A stretch of 64,000 nucleotides of DNA from CAYFPS01 sp964345075 (GTDB taxonomy: Bacteria > CAIWAD01): contig CAYFPS010000010.1 in NCBI GenBank assembly GCA_964345075.1, forward strand, positions 62,001-126,000, written 5' to 3'. Below, piece by piece: positions 1-8,188 of this stretch (within the stretch, counting starts at the first letter, position 1; every line of letters begins with the position of its first letter). A program made the position numbers and the translations under genes. The notes below the pieces were generated by a model. The model ran no database searches. It worked only from the letters and a program-made list of their open reading frames with translations, and was not told where the DNA came from.

Positions 1-154
1 TGGCATGGCCGATATGCAAGTATCCATTGGGCTCGGGAGGAAAGCGTGTTACAATCTCGACGTGTTTGCCCGAGGCAATATCTCCGTCGATGATCTGGCG
101 TATGAAGTCCCTGGGCGTTCCTTCTTCCCGCAGTGGCTTGATTTCTGTGGACAT
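1..154 (-). CDS. glnS: Glutaminyl-tRNA synthetase, N-terminal fragment (cut by window edge)
   Basis: This is the first 51 codons of a class I aminoacyl-tRNA synthetase that charges tRNA-Gln. The translation begins MSTEIKPLREEG and reaches the signature RFPPEPNGYLHIGHA, which contains the HIGH ATP-binding motif in the form specific to GlnRS/GluRS enzymes; the preceding segment (TPRDFIRQIIDGDIASG) is typical of bacterial GlnRS. The rest lies to the left of the window. It starts 12 nt after the gltX stop codon, with AAGGA upstream of the ATG, so the two synthetase genes are very probably cotranscribed. Presence of GlnRS indicates direct glutaminylation rather than sole reliance on the amidotransferase route. 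Confidence 0.93.
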   Translation of the reverse strand, partial: MSTEIKPLREEGTPRDFIRQIIDGDIASGKHVEIVTRFPPEPNGYLHIGHA

Positions 155-166
155 GATCGTTCCTTC

Positions 167-1675
167 TTAACCGTGATAGCGCTCACGGTACTCCTTTTCC
201 AGTGACTTCAGCTTCTTGCCCGACAGGACGGTTCCGGCTGCGGCCAGATCCTCCAGTGCGTATTGCAGGCGCCGGCGTGAAAGATCCGCTCCCAGAATCT
301 CGCAGGAATCAAAGAGCGGCAGGGCAACACGGCTGCCGCAGATGGCTACAAAGAAGGGCGCCAGCAAGTCGCGCAGCTTGAGATCCTCGATGGCGGCCAT
401 CTTCTCAAAGACTGCCCTTAGCTGCTGGCCATCAAACTGGCGCAGGGCTTCGAACTCCCAGAGCGCAATGCGCAGCAGGCGTGCCGTTGCTTCAGCATCC
501 ATGTTGCGCGGCACCAGCTCATCGAGCTTGAGCGGCAGGCGATCCATGAAGAGAAAGGCCATCATCGGCAAGAGGTCGCTTAAAGTGCCCAGCCGCTTCT
601 GCGTAAGGGGGAGAATTTTCAAGAGGGTTTCGTCGTTCAGCTTCCAGGCCTTGAAACGCTCCAGCAGCTGTGATGCATCCAGCTCTTCACGCAGGTACCG
701 TCCGTTCAGCCAGCCGAATTTGTCCACATCGAAGACGGGACCGCCCAGGCTTACCCGGCTGATATCAAAGCTCTCCATGAAATCGGCCAGCGAGAACATC
801 TCGCGGCCATCGGGCAGCGTGTAGCCCATCATGCCCAGATAATTGAGCACGGCCTCGGGCAGATAGCCTGCATCACGGTAATAGCTGACGCTTGTCGGAT
901 TCTTGCGCTTGGAAAGCTTGCTCTTGTCCGGATTACGGAGGAGCGGCATGTGAATGAATTCAGGCAGCTTCCAGCCGAATGCCTGATAGAGCAGAACATG
1001 CTTGGGCAGGCTGCTGATCCATTCTTCACCGCGTATCACATGGGTCACGCCCATCAGGTGATCGTCCACCACGTTGGCCAGATGATAGGTCGGGAAGCCG
1101 TCGGTCTTCTGCAGTACCTGATGATCAACCGTGCGCCAGCCGATGCGGATTTCGTCGCGCAGCCTTTCCGGCACCACGCAATCACCGTCGGCTGGAACCT
1201 TGAGACGTATCACATGATCTTCACCGGCTGCAATCCGGCTCGCGGCTTCAGCTGGGTCAAGCTCCATGCAATGACCATCGTAGCGCGGGTCTTCCTTGGA
1301 GGCCATCTGCTGCTGGCGCAGCTCATTCAGCCGCCCGGCCGTGCAGAAGCAGGGGTAGGCATGACCGGAATCCACCAGCTGCCTGACGTGTTCGCGATAG
1401 ATGTCCAAACGCTCGCTTTGGCGATAGGGTCCGTGCGGACCACCCTTGTCCGGACCTTCGTCCCACTCGATTCCTGCCCATTCCAGCGCTTCAAAAATCG
1501 CGCGTTCGCTGGCAGCCGTGGAGCGTGCCTGATCCGTGTCTTCAATCCGCAGAATGAAGCGGCCGCCCTGGCTGCGGGCAAAGGCCAGATTGAACAAGGC
1601 CATGTATACGGTGCCGATATGGGGATCACCGGTTGGACTGGGTGCGATTCGGGTACAGACCCTACCCTCGCTCAT
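167..1675 (-). CDS. gltX: Glutamyl-tRNA synthetase
   Basis: Cytosolic class I synthetase that attaches glutamate to tRNA-Glu. The N-terminus reads RIAPSPTGDPHIGTVYMAL (HIGH-type motif), and the second signature appears as KSKLSKRK near residue 250, the KMSKS loop. Length of 502 residues is normal. I start at the ATG at 1675 (MSEGRVCTR) because it has AAGGAG a few bases upstream and begins right where the family begins; an in-frame ATG further upstream would add a meaningless 28-residue leader. It precedes glnS by 12 nt. About 98 nt separate it from the upstream glycosyltransferase gene, so it may have its own promoter. Confidence 0.96.
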   Translation of the reverse strand: MSEGRVCTRIAPSPTGDPHIGTVYMALFNLAFARSQGGRFILRIEDTDQARSTAASERAIFEALEWAGIEWDEGPDKGGPHGPYRQSERLDIYREHVRQLVDSGHAYPCFCTAGRLNELRQQQMASKEDPRYDGHCMELDPAEAASRIAAGEDHVIRLKVPADGDCVVPERLRDEIRIGWRTVDHQVLQKTDGFPTYHLANVVDDHLMGVTHVIRGEEWISSLPKHVLLYQAFGWKLPEFIHMPLLRNPDKSKLSKRKNPTSVSYYRDAGYLPEAVLNYLGMMGYTLPDGREMFSLADFMESFDISRVSLGGPVFDVDKFGWLNGRYLREELDASQLLERFKAWKLNDETLLKILPLTQKRLGTLSDLLPMMAFLFMDRLPLKLDELVPRNMDAEATARLLRIALWEFEALRQFDGQQLRAVFEKMAAIEDLKLRDLLAPFFVAICGSRVALPLFDSCEILGADLSRRRLQYALEDLAAAGTVLSGKKLKSLEKEYRERYHG

Positions 1676-1773
1676 GGAGCTCTCCTTGCTGTCCTGATTC
1701 AGCTTGTGACAAAGGAACAAAGGTAGCGAAAGCCGTGCGCTGAAGCACGGGAATAGCAAGAATCAGCGGCCGC

Positions 1774-2739
1774 TCAGTGAAGCTTCCCGGCGGCTTTCAG
1801 GGCATCGTGATAGCCCTTGTAGAGGTGATACTTCATCAATAGAACCCAGGCGGCACTCTCGGCATCACGGGTTTTGCCGTCACCCGCATCCAGGTGCGGC
1901 AAGGTCGCATCGGGATGCTCTTCGGCCAGACGAATCAGTTTCTGGGCAGCACTGGCCATGCGGCGGCCCTCGACAAAGTGCGCCAAACGGGCCCGTTCGA
2001 AGTCGGCAGGATCGAGCAGGCCGGGATGCTTGGCCATGAAGCGCGGGCAATCACGCCCCACCTGCTCCATGCGCTTCAGGTAGGCCCGCCCTTCCACCGG
2101 GTGATCATGCAGGGCCACAAGCCCCGGTCGGTAAACAATGCGCCCACCCATTTTGACAAGCCTGATACCCAGATCTGCATCCTGCCAGCCATAGGGGAAG
2201 GCCTCGTCAAAGCCGCCCAGCTTCTGCATCACGCGGCGGGCGATGGAAAAATTGGGGGCATAGAGGCAAAGCGGATCCACCTCTTCAGGATTCGTGATCG
2301 CTCCGTAATTGAACTGAAATGCGCTCTCCTCAACCAGGCAGCGCATGAAGGGCGTCTGCAAGGCACTTTCCGGATAACGAATGTGCCCCAGCACGGCCAG
2401 TGCTTCTCCCGGCCTGGCGCTCGCCTGATGCGCGTGCGAATGACCGGCCGCAAACTCCGGCTTGACCAGCATGTCCTGAGCCGTCCAGATCAGCAATTCG
2501 CCTTTTGCTTCGGCAAGTGCGCGATTGCTGGCCCGGGACTGGCTTCCGGGTGGCTCGTCCAGGACTTTCAGCCGCTGATCCAGGCGGGCACGGCGGGCCA
2601 GTGTATCACGGCTGCCATCGCTGGAGCCATTATCTACTGCAATCAGCTCGATGGTGGCTCCGGTCTGAGCCAGCCAGCTGTCCAAACAGGCATTCAAAGT
2701 GCGCTGACCGTTGTAGACCGGCATAAGGACAGAGATCAT
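1774..2739 (-). CDS. Family 2 glycosyltransferase
   Basis: The N-terminus (ISVLMPVYNG ... ELIAVDNGSSDGSRDTL) is the nucleotide-sugar binding Rossmann-like half of a GT-A fold family 2 glycosyltransferase. The variant TAQDML near residue 90 stands where the DxD metal motif is expected, and GWQDADLGIRL near residue 185 is the acceptor-side ED-type motif. It is 321 residues with no membrane segment. The acceptor and sugar cannot be read from the sequence. Its ATG shares one base with the stop codon of the upstream HAD phosphatase (TGATG), so translation is coupled. Confidence 0.85.
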   Translation of the reverse strand: MISVLMPVYNGQRTLNACLDSWLAQTGATIELIAVDNGSSDGSRDTLARRARLDQRLKVLDEPPGSQSRASNRALAEAKGELLIWTAQDMLVKPEFAAGHSHAHQASARPGEALAVLGHIRYPESALQTPFMRCLVEESAFQFNYGAITNPEEVDPLCLYAPNFSIARRVMQKLGGFDEAFPYGWQDADLGIRLVKMGGRIVYRPGLVALHDHPVEGRAYLKRMEQVGRDCPRFMAKHPGLLDPADFERARLAHFVEGRRMASAAQKLIRLAEEHPDATLPHLDAGDGKTRDAESAAWVLLMKYHLYKGYHDALKAAGKLH

Positions 2740-3227
2740 CAGGCTTCCCGCAAACTGGCAACAAGCCGGGCAGGCTTCAGCAGAAGATCCAGGGCCCGGT
2801 GTATGTTCAGGCAGATCAGGTCTGCATTTTCCAGCGTGTGACGGCTTAAAGCTTCCGGCTCGATTACGACAATCCCCAGTTCGGCCTGTCGCAGCATTTC
2901 AGCATCGTTACGCCCATTGCCAATCGCCACGCAGGCACCATCAAGCGAACGAAGAAACTCGGCCTTCGCCCGGGTCTGGTTCTCGTGGCCCAGCACATGA
3001 AGCTTGACAGGCAGTGCTGCCAGCTGTTTGCGAGCGCTGCCATGGGTGTCTGCCGTGATCACATGAATCTCAAGCTGCTCTGACAGCACGGCCAGCCTTT
3101 GTGATACATCATCCATCAGCAGACCATCTTCTGCCAGTGTTCCATTGAAGTCCAGCAGCAAGTGGCGGAAGAGGGGTGATTCTGCGCCAGGCAGCTCCAG
3201 CAGCAGGCCGGTGGAATCAGAAGACAT
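2739..3227 (-). CDS. HAD-superfamily hydrolase, soluble P-type ATPase-like (COG4087 type)
   Basis: Residues 20-30 give LLLDFNGTLAEDG, HAD motif I, with Asn in place of the second Asp; this DxN form is characteristic of the small stand-alone proteins resembling the P-domain of P-type ATPases. Motif III/IV follows as GNGRNDAEML near residue 107, a Mg2+ site. There is no cap domain (162 residues). Substrate unknown. The Asn substitution may mean altered or phosphotransfer-only chemistry, as in P-type ATPases. The gene overlaps the DUF420-like gene by 11 nt and the GT2 gene by 1 nt. Confidence 0.8.
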   Translation of the reverse strand: MSSDSTGLLLELPGAESPLFRHLLLDFNGTLAEDGLLMDDVSQRLAVLSEQLEIHVITADTHGSARKQLAALPVKLHVLGHENQTRAKAEFLRSLDGACVAIGNGRNDAEMLRQAELGIVVIEPEALSRHTLENADLICLNIHRALDLLLKPARLVASLREA

Positions 3228-3681
3228 AAGCCACCAGATAAATCAGGATGCCCAGCAGGCCGTTCATCAGCCAGAAACCCGTCCAGAAAGTGCCGCGTGA
3301 TCCGTGAGCCGCGATCTGCCCGGCTGCAGGTTTCTCCTGCCTTGCCAGTTGAATACCGCTCCACATGGCCCTTAGAAAAGCGATTCCTGCAACCAGTGCC
3401 GCCAGCACATGCAGGGCCAGCATGGCAAGAAAGGTCTTGTTGCGGGCACCTTCGTGTACGGCTTCCACATCACCGCCGGCGATCACGTTGGCCAGAAAGA
3501 CCAGCAGGAAGATCCCGATCAGCGCGCCAAGCCTTTTCATCCAGCGGACATGCTCCTCGCGCTTTCCCTGCTGGCCGAGCCTCATGCCAATCACCATGAC
3601 GGTCATCACGGCAAGGCCCAGCAGCAACTCAAGGTCAACCAGAAAACTGGCATCGGTTCCCAGAAAGCCCTCAGCCCTCAT
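3217..3681 (-). CDS. DUF420-like integral membrane protein
   Basis: A 154-residue protein with four hydrophobic segments (LELLLGLAVMTVMVIGM; LGALIGIFLLVFLANVIAG; FLAMLALHVLAALVAGIAFL; GFWLMNGLLGILIYLVAYVF). The order of helices, the HVRWMKRLG stretch before helix 2 and the terminal GILIYLVAY helix resemble the DUF420/YozB family, members of which often sit near cytochrome oxidase genes; no such genes are here. I start at the ATG at 3681, which has GGAGGAAGAAG immediately upstream inside the end of the DUF2007 gene; the longer upstream extension is the out-of-frame shadow of that gene. Function unknown. Confidence 0.6.
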   Translation of the reverse strand: MRAEGFLGTDASFLVDLELLLGLAVMTVMVIGMRLGQQGKREEHVRWMKRLGALIGIFLLVFLANVIAGGDVEAVHEGARNKTFLAMLALHVLAALVAGIAFLRAMWSGIQLARQEKPAAGQIAAHGSRGTFWTGFWLMNGLLGILIYLVAYVF

Positions 3682-3904
3682 CTTCTTCCTCCAGCAACTC
3701 GGCTGCACGCTCGGCCATTTCCACAGGCACATAAAGCGCCACACCCTGTGTCACCTGAAGGAAAGGCAGCATGCCGCCGCCGTCATCACCCTGCAGATCA
3801 CCATCCAGGCCAGCCGAACGCAGGCGCTCAAGCACCACTTCGGCCTCCAGCCGGCTGTGATACACGGCCAGCACAATCATGTCATTGCGATCACGCCAGT
3901 TCAT
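3671..3904 (-). CDS. DUF2007-family small protein
   Basis: The core MIVLAVYHSRLEAEVVLERLRSAGL ... LYVPVEMAERAAELLEE matches the fold of DUF2007, a small ferredoxin-like protein that is ACT/PII-like in size and was proposed to have a signalling role: beta strand, 'EAE' helix, strand, then 'V......AE.LL' helix. The first ATG (3904) overlaps the stop of the HEAT-like gene as ATGA; an internal ATG at codon 9 (MIVLAVYH) is an equally plausible start. An acidic tail (LLEEEDEG) ends the protein. Its role here is unknown. Confidence 0.7.
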   Translation of the reverse strand: MNWRDRNDMIVLAVYHSRLEAEVVLERLRSAGLDGDLQGDDGGGMLPFLQVTQGVALYVPVEMAERAAELLEEEDEG

Positions 3905-4797
3905 GGCAGGCTCTCTTCCAGTAGTTCATTCAGTTCCGGATCATCCAGTCCTTCCAGGGCCAGGGCAAGCTCGTCCCTTCTGCGGGGCGGCATCTGGCGA
4001 ATCTCCTCCAGCAGGCGATCACGTCCGGCCGGGCAGCGCGACAGAGCCAGACCCAGCCAGCAGGGGCGGCGATCTTCTTCAAGCAGCTGATCTTCAAGAT
4101 GCGCCCACAGTAATTCGGCAGCATCATCCTGCGAGCATTCGCCCAGTGCAAGACAAGCCGGAGCGCGCAGCTCCGAGTCTTTTGCAGCAAGCATTCGCTC
4201 AGCCATTTCAAGCCCCTCTGTCTGGCGTGATTCAAGCAGGGCCAGCAGGAGCATACTTTGAACCTGCTCTTCATCTTTGCTGCCCAGCAGGTGGTGCACG
4301 CAGAGAACTGCCGCCCATTCCGCGCGGCTTTCGCGAATGGCCTCGGCCGCGGCCAGACGAGTTGCCATATCCGTGTCCGTCAGAAGCCTGGCCAGAATCA
4401 GCGGAGCGCGTGCGTCTGCCGAGCGAAGCAAGCCCAGGCCGCCCAGCCCTCGCAGACTGGCCGCCGTATCCACCTGCCCGCCCCAGACGGGCTCCCACTG
4501 CACACTGCGCGATGCGGCGTGATACAGGTCGCTCATGGGCCAGCCTGCAGCCAGCACCCGGCGAAGAATCGCCTCCCGTCCGATGCAGCCAGGATCGCCC
4601 TTGCGAGCGGAATTCTCCAGTCGATTGAAGGCGCGCGCAAGGCCTTCCTGATTGGCGTCCTTGAACTCCACTCTGGACAATAGCCTGGCGACAACCGGAC
4701 CGGCGGCTTTGCCGAGGACTTCCGGCAGCAGCTGTTCAAGGCCTTCACCCGCAGCTTCCAGCGATGTAATGTGTTCAAGCCATTGTTCTGTTTTCAT
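3901..4797 (-). CDS. HEAT-repeat-like protein
   Basis: A 298-residue, leucine/alanine-rich protein built of helical pairs such as 'LILARLLTDTDMATRLAAAE' and 'AERMLAAKDSELRAPACLAL', the pattern of HEAT/PBS-lyase-type repeats used for protein binding. I see no signal peptide, membrane helix or catalytic motif. It heads a tightly overlapping operon (HEAT-like, DUF2007, DUF420-like, HAD, GT2). A binding or scaffold role is inference only. The gene starts near a divergent promoter region shared with the double-cubane operon. Confidence 0.7.
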   Translation of the reverse strand: MKTEQWLEHITSLEAAGEGLEQLLPEVLGKAAGPVVARLLSRVEFKDANQEGLARAFNRLENSARKGDPGCIGREAILRRVLAAGWPMSDLYHAASRSVQWEPVWGGQVDTAASLRGLGGLGLLRSADARAPLILARLLTDTDMATRLAAAEAIRESRAEWAAVLCVHHLLGSKDEEQVQSMLLLALLESRQTEGLEMAERMLAAKDSELRAPACLALGECSQDDAAELLWAHLEDQLLEEDRRPCWLGLALSRCPAGRDRLLEEIRQMPPRRRDELALALEGLDDPELNELLEESLP

Positions 4798-4875
4798 GGC
4801 AGCAAGCTACCACATGGCGGGCAAGCACGTCTTTCAGAAAAGTGTGCAAACAGGGCCGAAGGACTGAAATCGTGC

Positions 4876-4904
4876 TTGTCAATTTTCTGACACCATGCTA
4901 GATT
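4876..4904 (+). promoter_or_regulatory. Candidate sigma-70-type promoter of the double-cubane operon
   Basis: TTGTCA at 4876-4881 and TAGATT at 4899-4904 are separated by exactly 17 bases. The same TTG(A/T)CA / TAGATT pair occurs before tRNA-Leu and feoA in this window, which raises confidence that it is a housekeeping promoter form in this organism. Confidence 0.5.
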
Positions 4905-4926
4905 GCGAACGGTTCAAGGAGAAATC

Positions 4927-4959
4927 ATGTACACGAAGCACCATTCACACGGTACCTGA
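4927..4959 (+). CDS. Possible 10-residue leader peptide
   Basis: AAGGAG at 4916-4921 is followed five bases later by ATG and a ten-codon frame, MYTKHHSHGT, ending in TGA. It lies about 20 bases after the predicted -10 box and 90 bases before the double-cubane protein start. The ribosome-binding site is better than that of most genes here, and three of ten codons are His. It could be a translated leader that couples expression to ribosome movement, or chance. I see no clear attenuator hairpin with a T run after it. Confidence 0.3.
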   Translation: MYTKHHSHGT

Positions 4960-5049
4960 ACACGCCTTCTGCGGGCGAGTTCGACCCAACCCACAAACTG
5001 ATCCGTCCCCAAAGCCTCCCTGGCCCGGGCGACGGGCAAGGGAGCATTC

Positions 5050-6333
5050 ATGTCGGAAGACTATCGCAGCATGTGGTCCGAGCTGGGCCTGGATCTGGAA
5101 GCCCACGATGCCCTGCTGGGAGTTCTTGGTCCACTTTACGAATCCACCTACCTAAGCCAGAAGAACCGCCCCAAAGGCATGGACTATTTCAACTTCGTCA
5201 TGAGCGAAGTCCATGGCCTGAGGATCAAGGAGCTGCGTGATGCGCAGGCCGAAGGCCGCGTGGTTGTCGGCTGCTTCTGCACCTTTGTGCCGGAAGAGAT
5301 CGTGCTGGCTGCAAACGGCGTTCTGGTCGGTCTGTGCGCGGGCGCGGATATTGCCACCGCGGAAGTCGACAAGATTCTGCCGCGAACCACCTGCAGCCTG
5401 ATCAAGGGCGCCTTCGGTTTTGCACTGGGGCGGGTCTGCCCCTATCTGGCGACGGCCGATGTGGTGGTGGGCGAAAACACCTGTGACGGCAAGAAGAAGG
5501 CCTGGGAACTCTTTGGCGATCATGTCAACGAGCTCTACGTGATGGACATGCCGCAAATGAAGCACGAACAGGGGCGCGCCTTGCTGAAGAGCGAGTACGA
5601 ACGCTTCCTGCGCTACATGGAAGAAAAGAGCGGACGCAGCATCACGGAAGAAGATCTGGCCAGGGCGACAAGGCTGGTCAATGCCAAGCGACAGGCCATC
5701 GAGCGGCTGAACAGCCTGCGTGCAGCAAAGCCCGCACCCATTTCCGGACTGGACGGCCTGCTGATTCAGCAGATTGCCTTCTATGATGATCCTGTCCGTT
5801 TCACGGCGCAGGTGAATGCCCTGTGTGACGAACTGGAGGAGCGCATTGCCGCGGGTATTGGTGTGGAAGAATCCACCAAGGCACCGCGCCTTTTGATGAG
5901 TGGTTGCCCGATGGCCGTTCCCAACTGGAAGCTTCCCGCCATTGTCGAGCAGTCCGGCGCCGTGATTGTTGGTGAAGAGAGCTGTGTAGGCGCCCGAGGC
6001 CTGCGTAACACGGTGGTGGAATCAGGCGGCAGTCTGGATCAGCAGCTGGAAGCCATTGTGGATCGTTACTTCAAAATCGACTGCGCCATCTTCACGCCCA
6101 ATCCTGAGCGGCTTGATCATATTCGCTCGATGAGCAGCGAACTGAAGGCCGATGGTGTGATCCACTACGGCCTGCAGTTCTGTCATCCCTACCTGATTGA
6201 AGCCGGGCCGGTAGAACAGAAACTGGAAGCCGAAGGTCTGCCAGTCCTAAGGATTGATTCCGACTACTCGCCGGAAGACAGTGGTCAGATCAAGACCCGT
6301 GTCGAAGCCTTTCTGGAACGGCTGGAGGCTTGA
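5050..6333 (+). CDS. 2-hydroxyacyl-CoA dehydratase (HgdB/BcrC-like) family protein, double-cubane-cluster protein type
   Basis: A 427-residue iron-sulfur protein of the family containing 2-hydroxyacyl-CoA dehydratase D-components and the stand-alone double-cubane-cluster proteins (YjiM type). Cys residues expected to hold the cluster are visible: CFCTFVPEEI near 75, TTCSLIKG, CPYLATADVVVGENTCDGKKK near 135-150, MSGCPM near 285 and EESCVGARG near 310. Only one dehydratase-like subunit is present, followed directly by one ATPase; true dehydratases usually have two such subunits (HgdA and HgdB). This favours a DCCP-like low-potential reductase of unknown substrate. AAGGGAG precedes the ATG. Confidence 0.85.
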   Translation: MSEDYRSMWSELGLDLEAHDALLGVLGPLYESTYLSQKNRPKGMDYFNFVMSEVHGLRIKELRDAQAEGRVVVGCFCTFVPEEIVLAANGVLVGLCAGADIATAEVDKILPRTTCSLIKGAFGFALGRVCPYLATADVVVGENTCDGKKKAWELFGDHVNELYVMDMPQMKHEQGRALLKSEYERFLRYMEEKSGRSITEEDLARATRLVNAKRQAIERLNSLRAAKPAPISGLDGLLIQQIAFYDDPVRFTAQVNALCDELEERIAAGIGVEESTKAPRLLMSGCPMAVPNWKLPAIVEQSGAVIVGEESCVGARGLRNTVVESGGSLDQQLEAIVDRYFKIDCAIFTPNPERLDHIRSMSSELKADGVIHYGLQFCHPYLIEAGPVEQKLEAEGLPVLRIDSDYSPEDSGQIKTRVEAFLERLEA

Positions 6334-7079
6334 TGCGCACGCTTGGCATCGATATTGGATCACGGGCAATCAAGGTGGCCTGGCTGGAGCAGGATCAGAC
6401 ACCGGTCTTTCGCACCTGTGATACAGGCTGGGATCCCATCGCCAGCTGCGAAGCACTGATCGAGGATTTCCAGTGGGATCAAATGTTGGTAACCGGATAC
6501 GGACGCCATCTCTCTTCGGATCACTGGGGCTGCGAGCGGGTAAGCGAAATCCGGGCTGTATCACGGGGCGCCGTCCATCTGGCGCCGGTAGTCCGGGCGA
6601 TCGTCGATATTGGCGGACAGGACACCAAGGCGATTGCTCTGGACGAACGCGGCAGGCAGAAAAAGTTTGTGATGAACGATCGCTGCGCGGCCGGAACCGG
6701 AAGATTCCTGGAAGTGATGGCCACTGTGCTGGGCCTGAGCGGTCAGGCCTTCGCCCAGAGCGCTCTCAGCGCGGAATCTGCTGCCACCTTGAGCAGCATG
6801 TGCGCCGTCTTTGCCGAGTCGGAGGTCATCAGTCTGGTTGGCAAGGGTCTTCCCCGCGAGCAGATTGCGCTGGGCGTGCACAGAAGTGTGGCGGCCAAGG
6901 CCCTGCAACTACTGGACTGCGTGCCGGTTGATGGAGCCGTGCTCTTCACCGGTGGCTGCGCGCACAATCCATGCCTCGTTGCCGAACTGAGTTCAGACAG
7001 CAAGCACAGCTGGGTCAGCGTTAAAGAGCCTCAACACGTGGCTGCACTGGGCTGCGCGCTGCTTGCTCGCGAACGATAA
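6333..7079 (+). CDS. BadF/BadG/BcrA/HgdC-family activator ATPase
   Basis: A 248-residue ASKHA-fold ATPase that uses ATP hydrolysis to push an electron from its own [4Fe-4S] cluster into the partner double-cubane protein. The start GIDIGSRAIKVAWLE is the phosphate-1 motif, and GGQDTKAI the phosphate-2 motif. The cluster Cys pairs across the dimer are seen in NDRCAAGTGRFLEVMA and SSMCAVFAESEVISL. The ATG overlaps the stop codon of the upstream gene by one base (TGATG), so the two proteins are made together. The TTG three bases upstream is not needed as a start. Confidence 0.92.
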   Translation: MRTLGIDIGSRAIKVAWLEQDQTPVFRTCDTGWDPIASCEALIEDFQWDQMLVTGYGRHLSSDHWGCERVSEIRAVSRGAVHLAPVVRAIVDIGGQDTKAIALDERGRQKKFVMNDRCAAGTGRFLEVMATVLGLSGQAFAQSALSAESAATLSSMCAVFAESEVISLVGKGLPREQIALGVHRSVAAKALQLLDCVPVDGAVLFTGGCAHNPCLVAELSSDSKHSWVSVKEPQHVAALGCALLARER

Positions 7080-7102
7080 AGTGGAATTCCGTTAGCCGCT
7101 CG

Positions 7103-7128
7103 AGGGTCCGTGATTGTTTACGGACCTT
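7103..7128. terminator. Hairpin between convergent genes
   Basis: GGTCCGT at 7105-7111 pairs with ACGGACC at 7120-7126 around an 8-base loop, with weak extension on both sides. It fills the 48-bp gap between the activator ATPase (+) and the HEPN-like gene (-). No T run follows on either strand, so termination is only a likely role. Confidence 0.4.
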
Positions 7129-7757
7129 CAGCGGGACGGATCACGAAAGAGCTGGTTGATGATGTCCGCACAGGGGCGAACGGTGCGGAAGCCCATTTCA
7201 AAACTCATGGCTTCACCGGGTTCGCGGCGATGGGCGAAGTGATTGCGAATGCGCGTGAAGCTCTTCAGTAGAGCCTCTTCATAGGGGACGACTTCCACAT
7301 CCAGCGGCTGGCCCTGTTCGCGGGCCAGATCATCCAGCAGTTGACGGTACTCCTGCCGTGTCTCCTCCAGCCAGAGGAACTCGCTTTCACGGATGCGCCT
7401 GTCGCGAACGGCCCTGCGCAGCAGGCGTGAGAGCGGGCGACGATCGTTTTCCTCTTCCCTGCCTTCACGGCGCTGAAAGGGGTAAACACGCCTCAGCGAC
7501 ATTTCCACTGCAGTGGTGGCAAGAAAGGCCGCGATCTCGACGAAGCCCGCATGAAAGGCCGAAAAAACCATCAAGCTGCGAATGGTGTCGTAATACACGC
7601 GAATATCGGTTGGCACCTGTTCTTCCAGCCCCAGACTGCGGATACGCTCGTGCAGGCTCTCCAGCCGCTGTCCGGCCAAAAGGTCCTGCGTCGCCTGATC
7701 GCCGATGGGGGGCGGATCCAGCTTAAGCAGGATGTCCAGCGGCTTGAAGGCAGACAT
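7128..7757 (-). CDS. HEPN-like helical protein with R-x4-H motif
   Basis: A 209-residue, helix-rich cytosolic protein that I do not recognise as a named family. Near residue 175 it has TRIRNHFAHRRE, the R-N-x-x-x-H motif typical of HEPN-domain RNases and of MltR/DUF4145-type relatives. An earlier helix (AFLATTAVEMSLRRVY) fits the first helix of such folds, in which a charged residue faces the motif. The gene ends an operon of exported protein, DUF1801 and this protein, joined by 1-nt overlaps. No antitoxin partner (MNT nucleotidyltransferase) is present, so a classical toxin pair is not supported. Confidence 0.5.
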   Translation of the reverse strand: MSAFKPLDILLKLDPPPIGDQATQDLLAGQRLESLHERIRSLGLEEQVPTDIRVYYDTIRSLMVFSAFHAGFVEIAAFLATTAVEMSLRRVYPFQRREGREEENDRRPLSRLLRRAVRDRRIRESEFLWLEETRQEYRQLLDDLAREQGQPLDVEVVPYEEALLKSFTRIRNHFAHRREPGEAMSFEMGFRTVRPCADIINQLFRDPSR

Positions 7758-8188
7758 CAGTGGCTCCCGCCTTGGGTGTCGGCGGCCTGATTCAGTTTCA
7801 TGGCCTTCAGAATCAAGGCCTTCAGCTGCGCGGGATCCGCATCAGCCAGGCGCTTCAGATAGAGACAGCCCACGCCGCGCTTGAAGTTGCCGAGGGCGCC
7901 CAGATCAGGTTCCAGCTCGTCCAGATTGTTGACCAGATAGAGCACGAGAGCCTGCTTGCGCGGGGAGAAGCCAACGAGAAACATGTCGCCTTCCCGCCCG
8001 CTGGCATAGCGGTAATGCCAGCTGCCAAAGCCAACCATGGAGCTGCCCCAGAGCCTGGGCTCGCAGCCTGTGATCGCCGCCATGCGCTCAATGAGCTCAA
8101 GCGAGTCATCACGGCGCGCCTTGTTTTCCAGTGATTCAAGAAAGTCACTGACGGACTGGCTAGCCGGTTTCGTCCTGTTTTCTGCCAT
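7757..8188 (-). CDS. DUF1801-family protein (YdhG-like)
   Basis: Residues 10-130 follow the DUF1801 pattern: a VSDFLESLENKARRDDSLELIERMAAITGCEPRLWG opening, a GFGSWHYRYASGREGDMFLVGFSPRKQALVLYL core of beta strands, and a terminal 'GVGCLYLKRLADAD...L..LI..A' segment. The fold is a small alpha/beta domain related to PH0156/YdhG. Biochemical role is unknown; some relatives are iron-chaperone or plant frataxin-like annotations. It overlaps both neighbours by one base (TGATG), so it is cotranslated with the HEPN-like gene downstream. Confidence 0.75.
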   Translation of the reverse strand: MAENRTKPASQSVSDFLESLENKARRDDSLELIERMAAITGCEPRLWGSSMVGFGSWHYRYASGREGDMFLVGFSPRKQALVLYLVNNLDELEPDLGALGNFKRGVGCLYLKRLADADPAQLKALILKAMKLNQAADTQGGSH

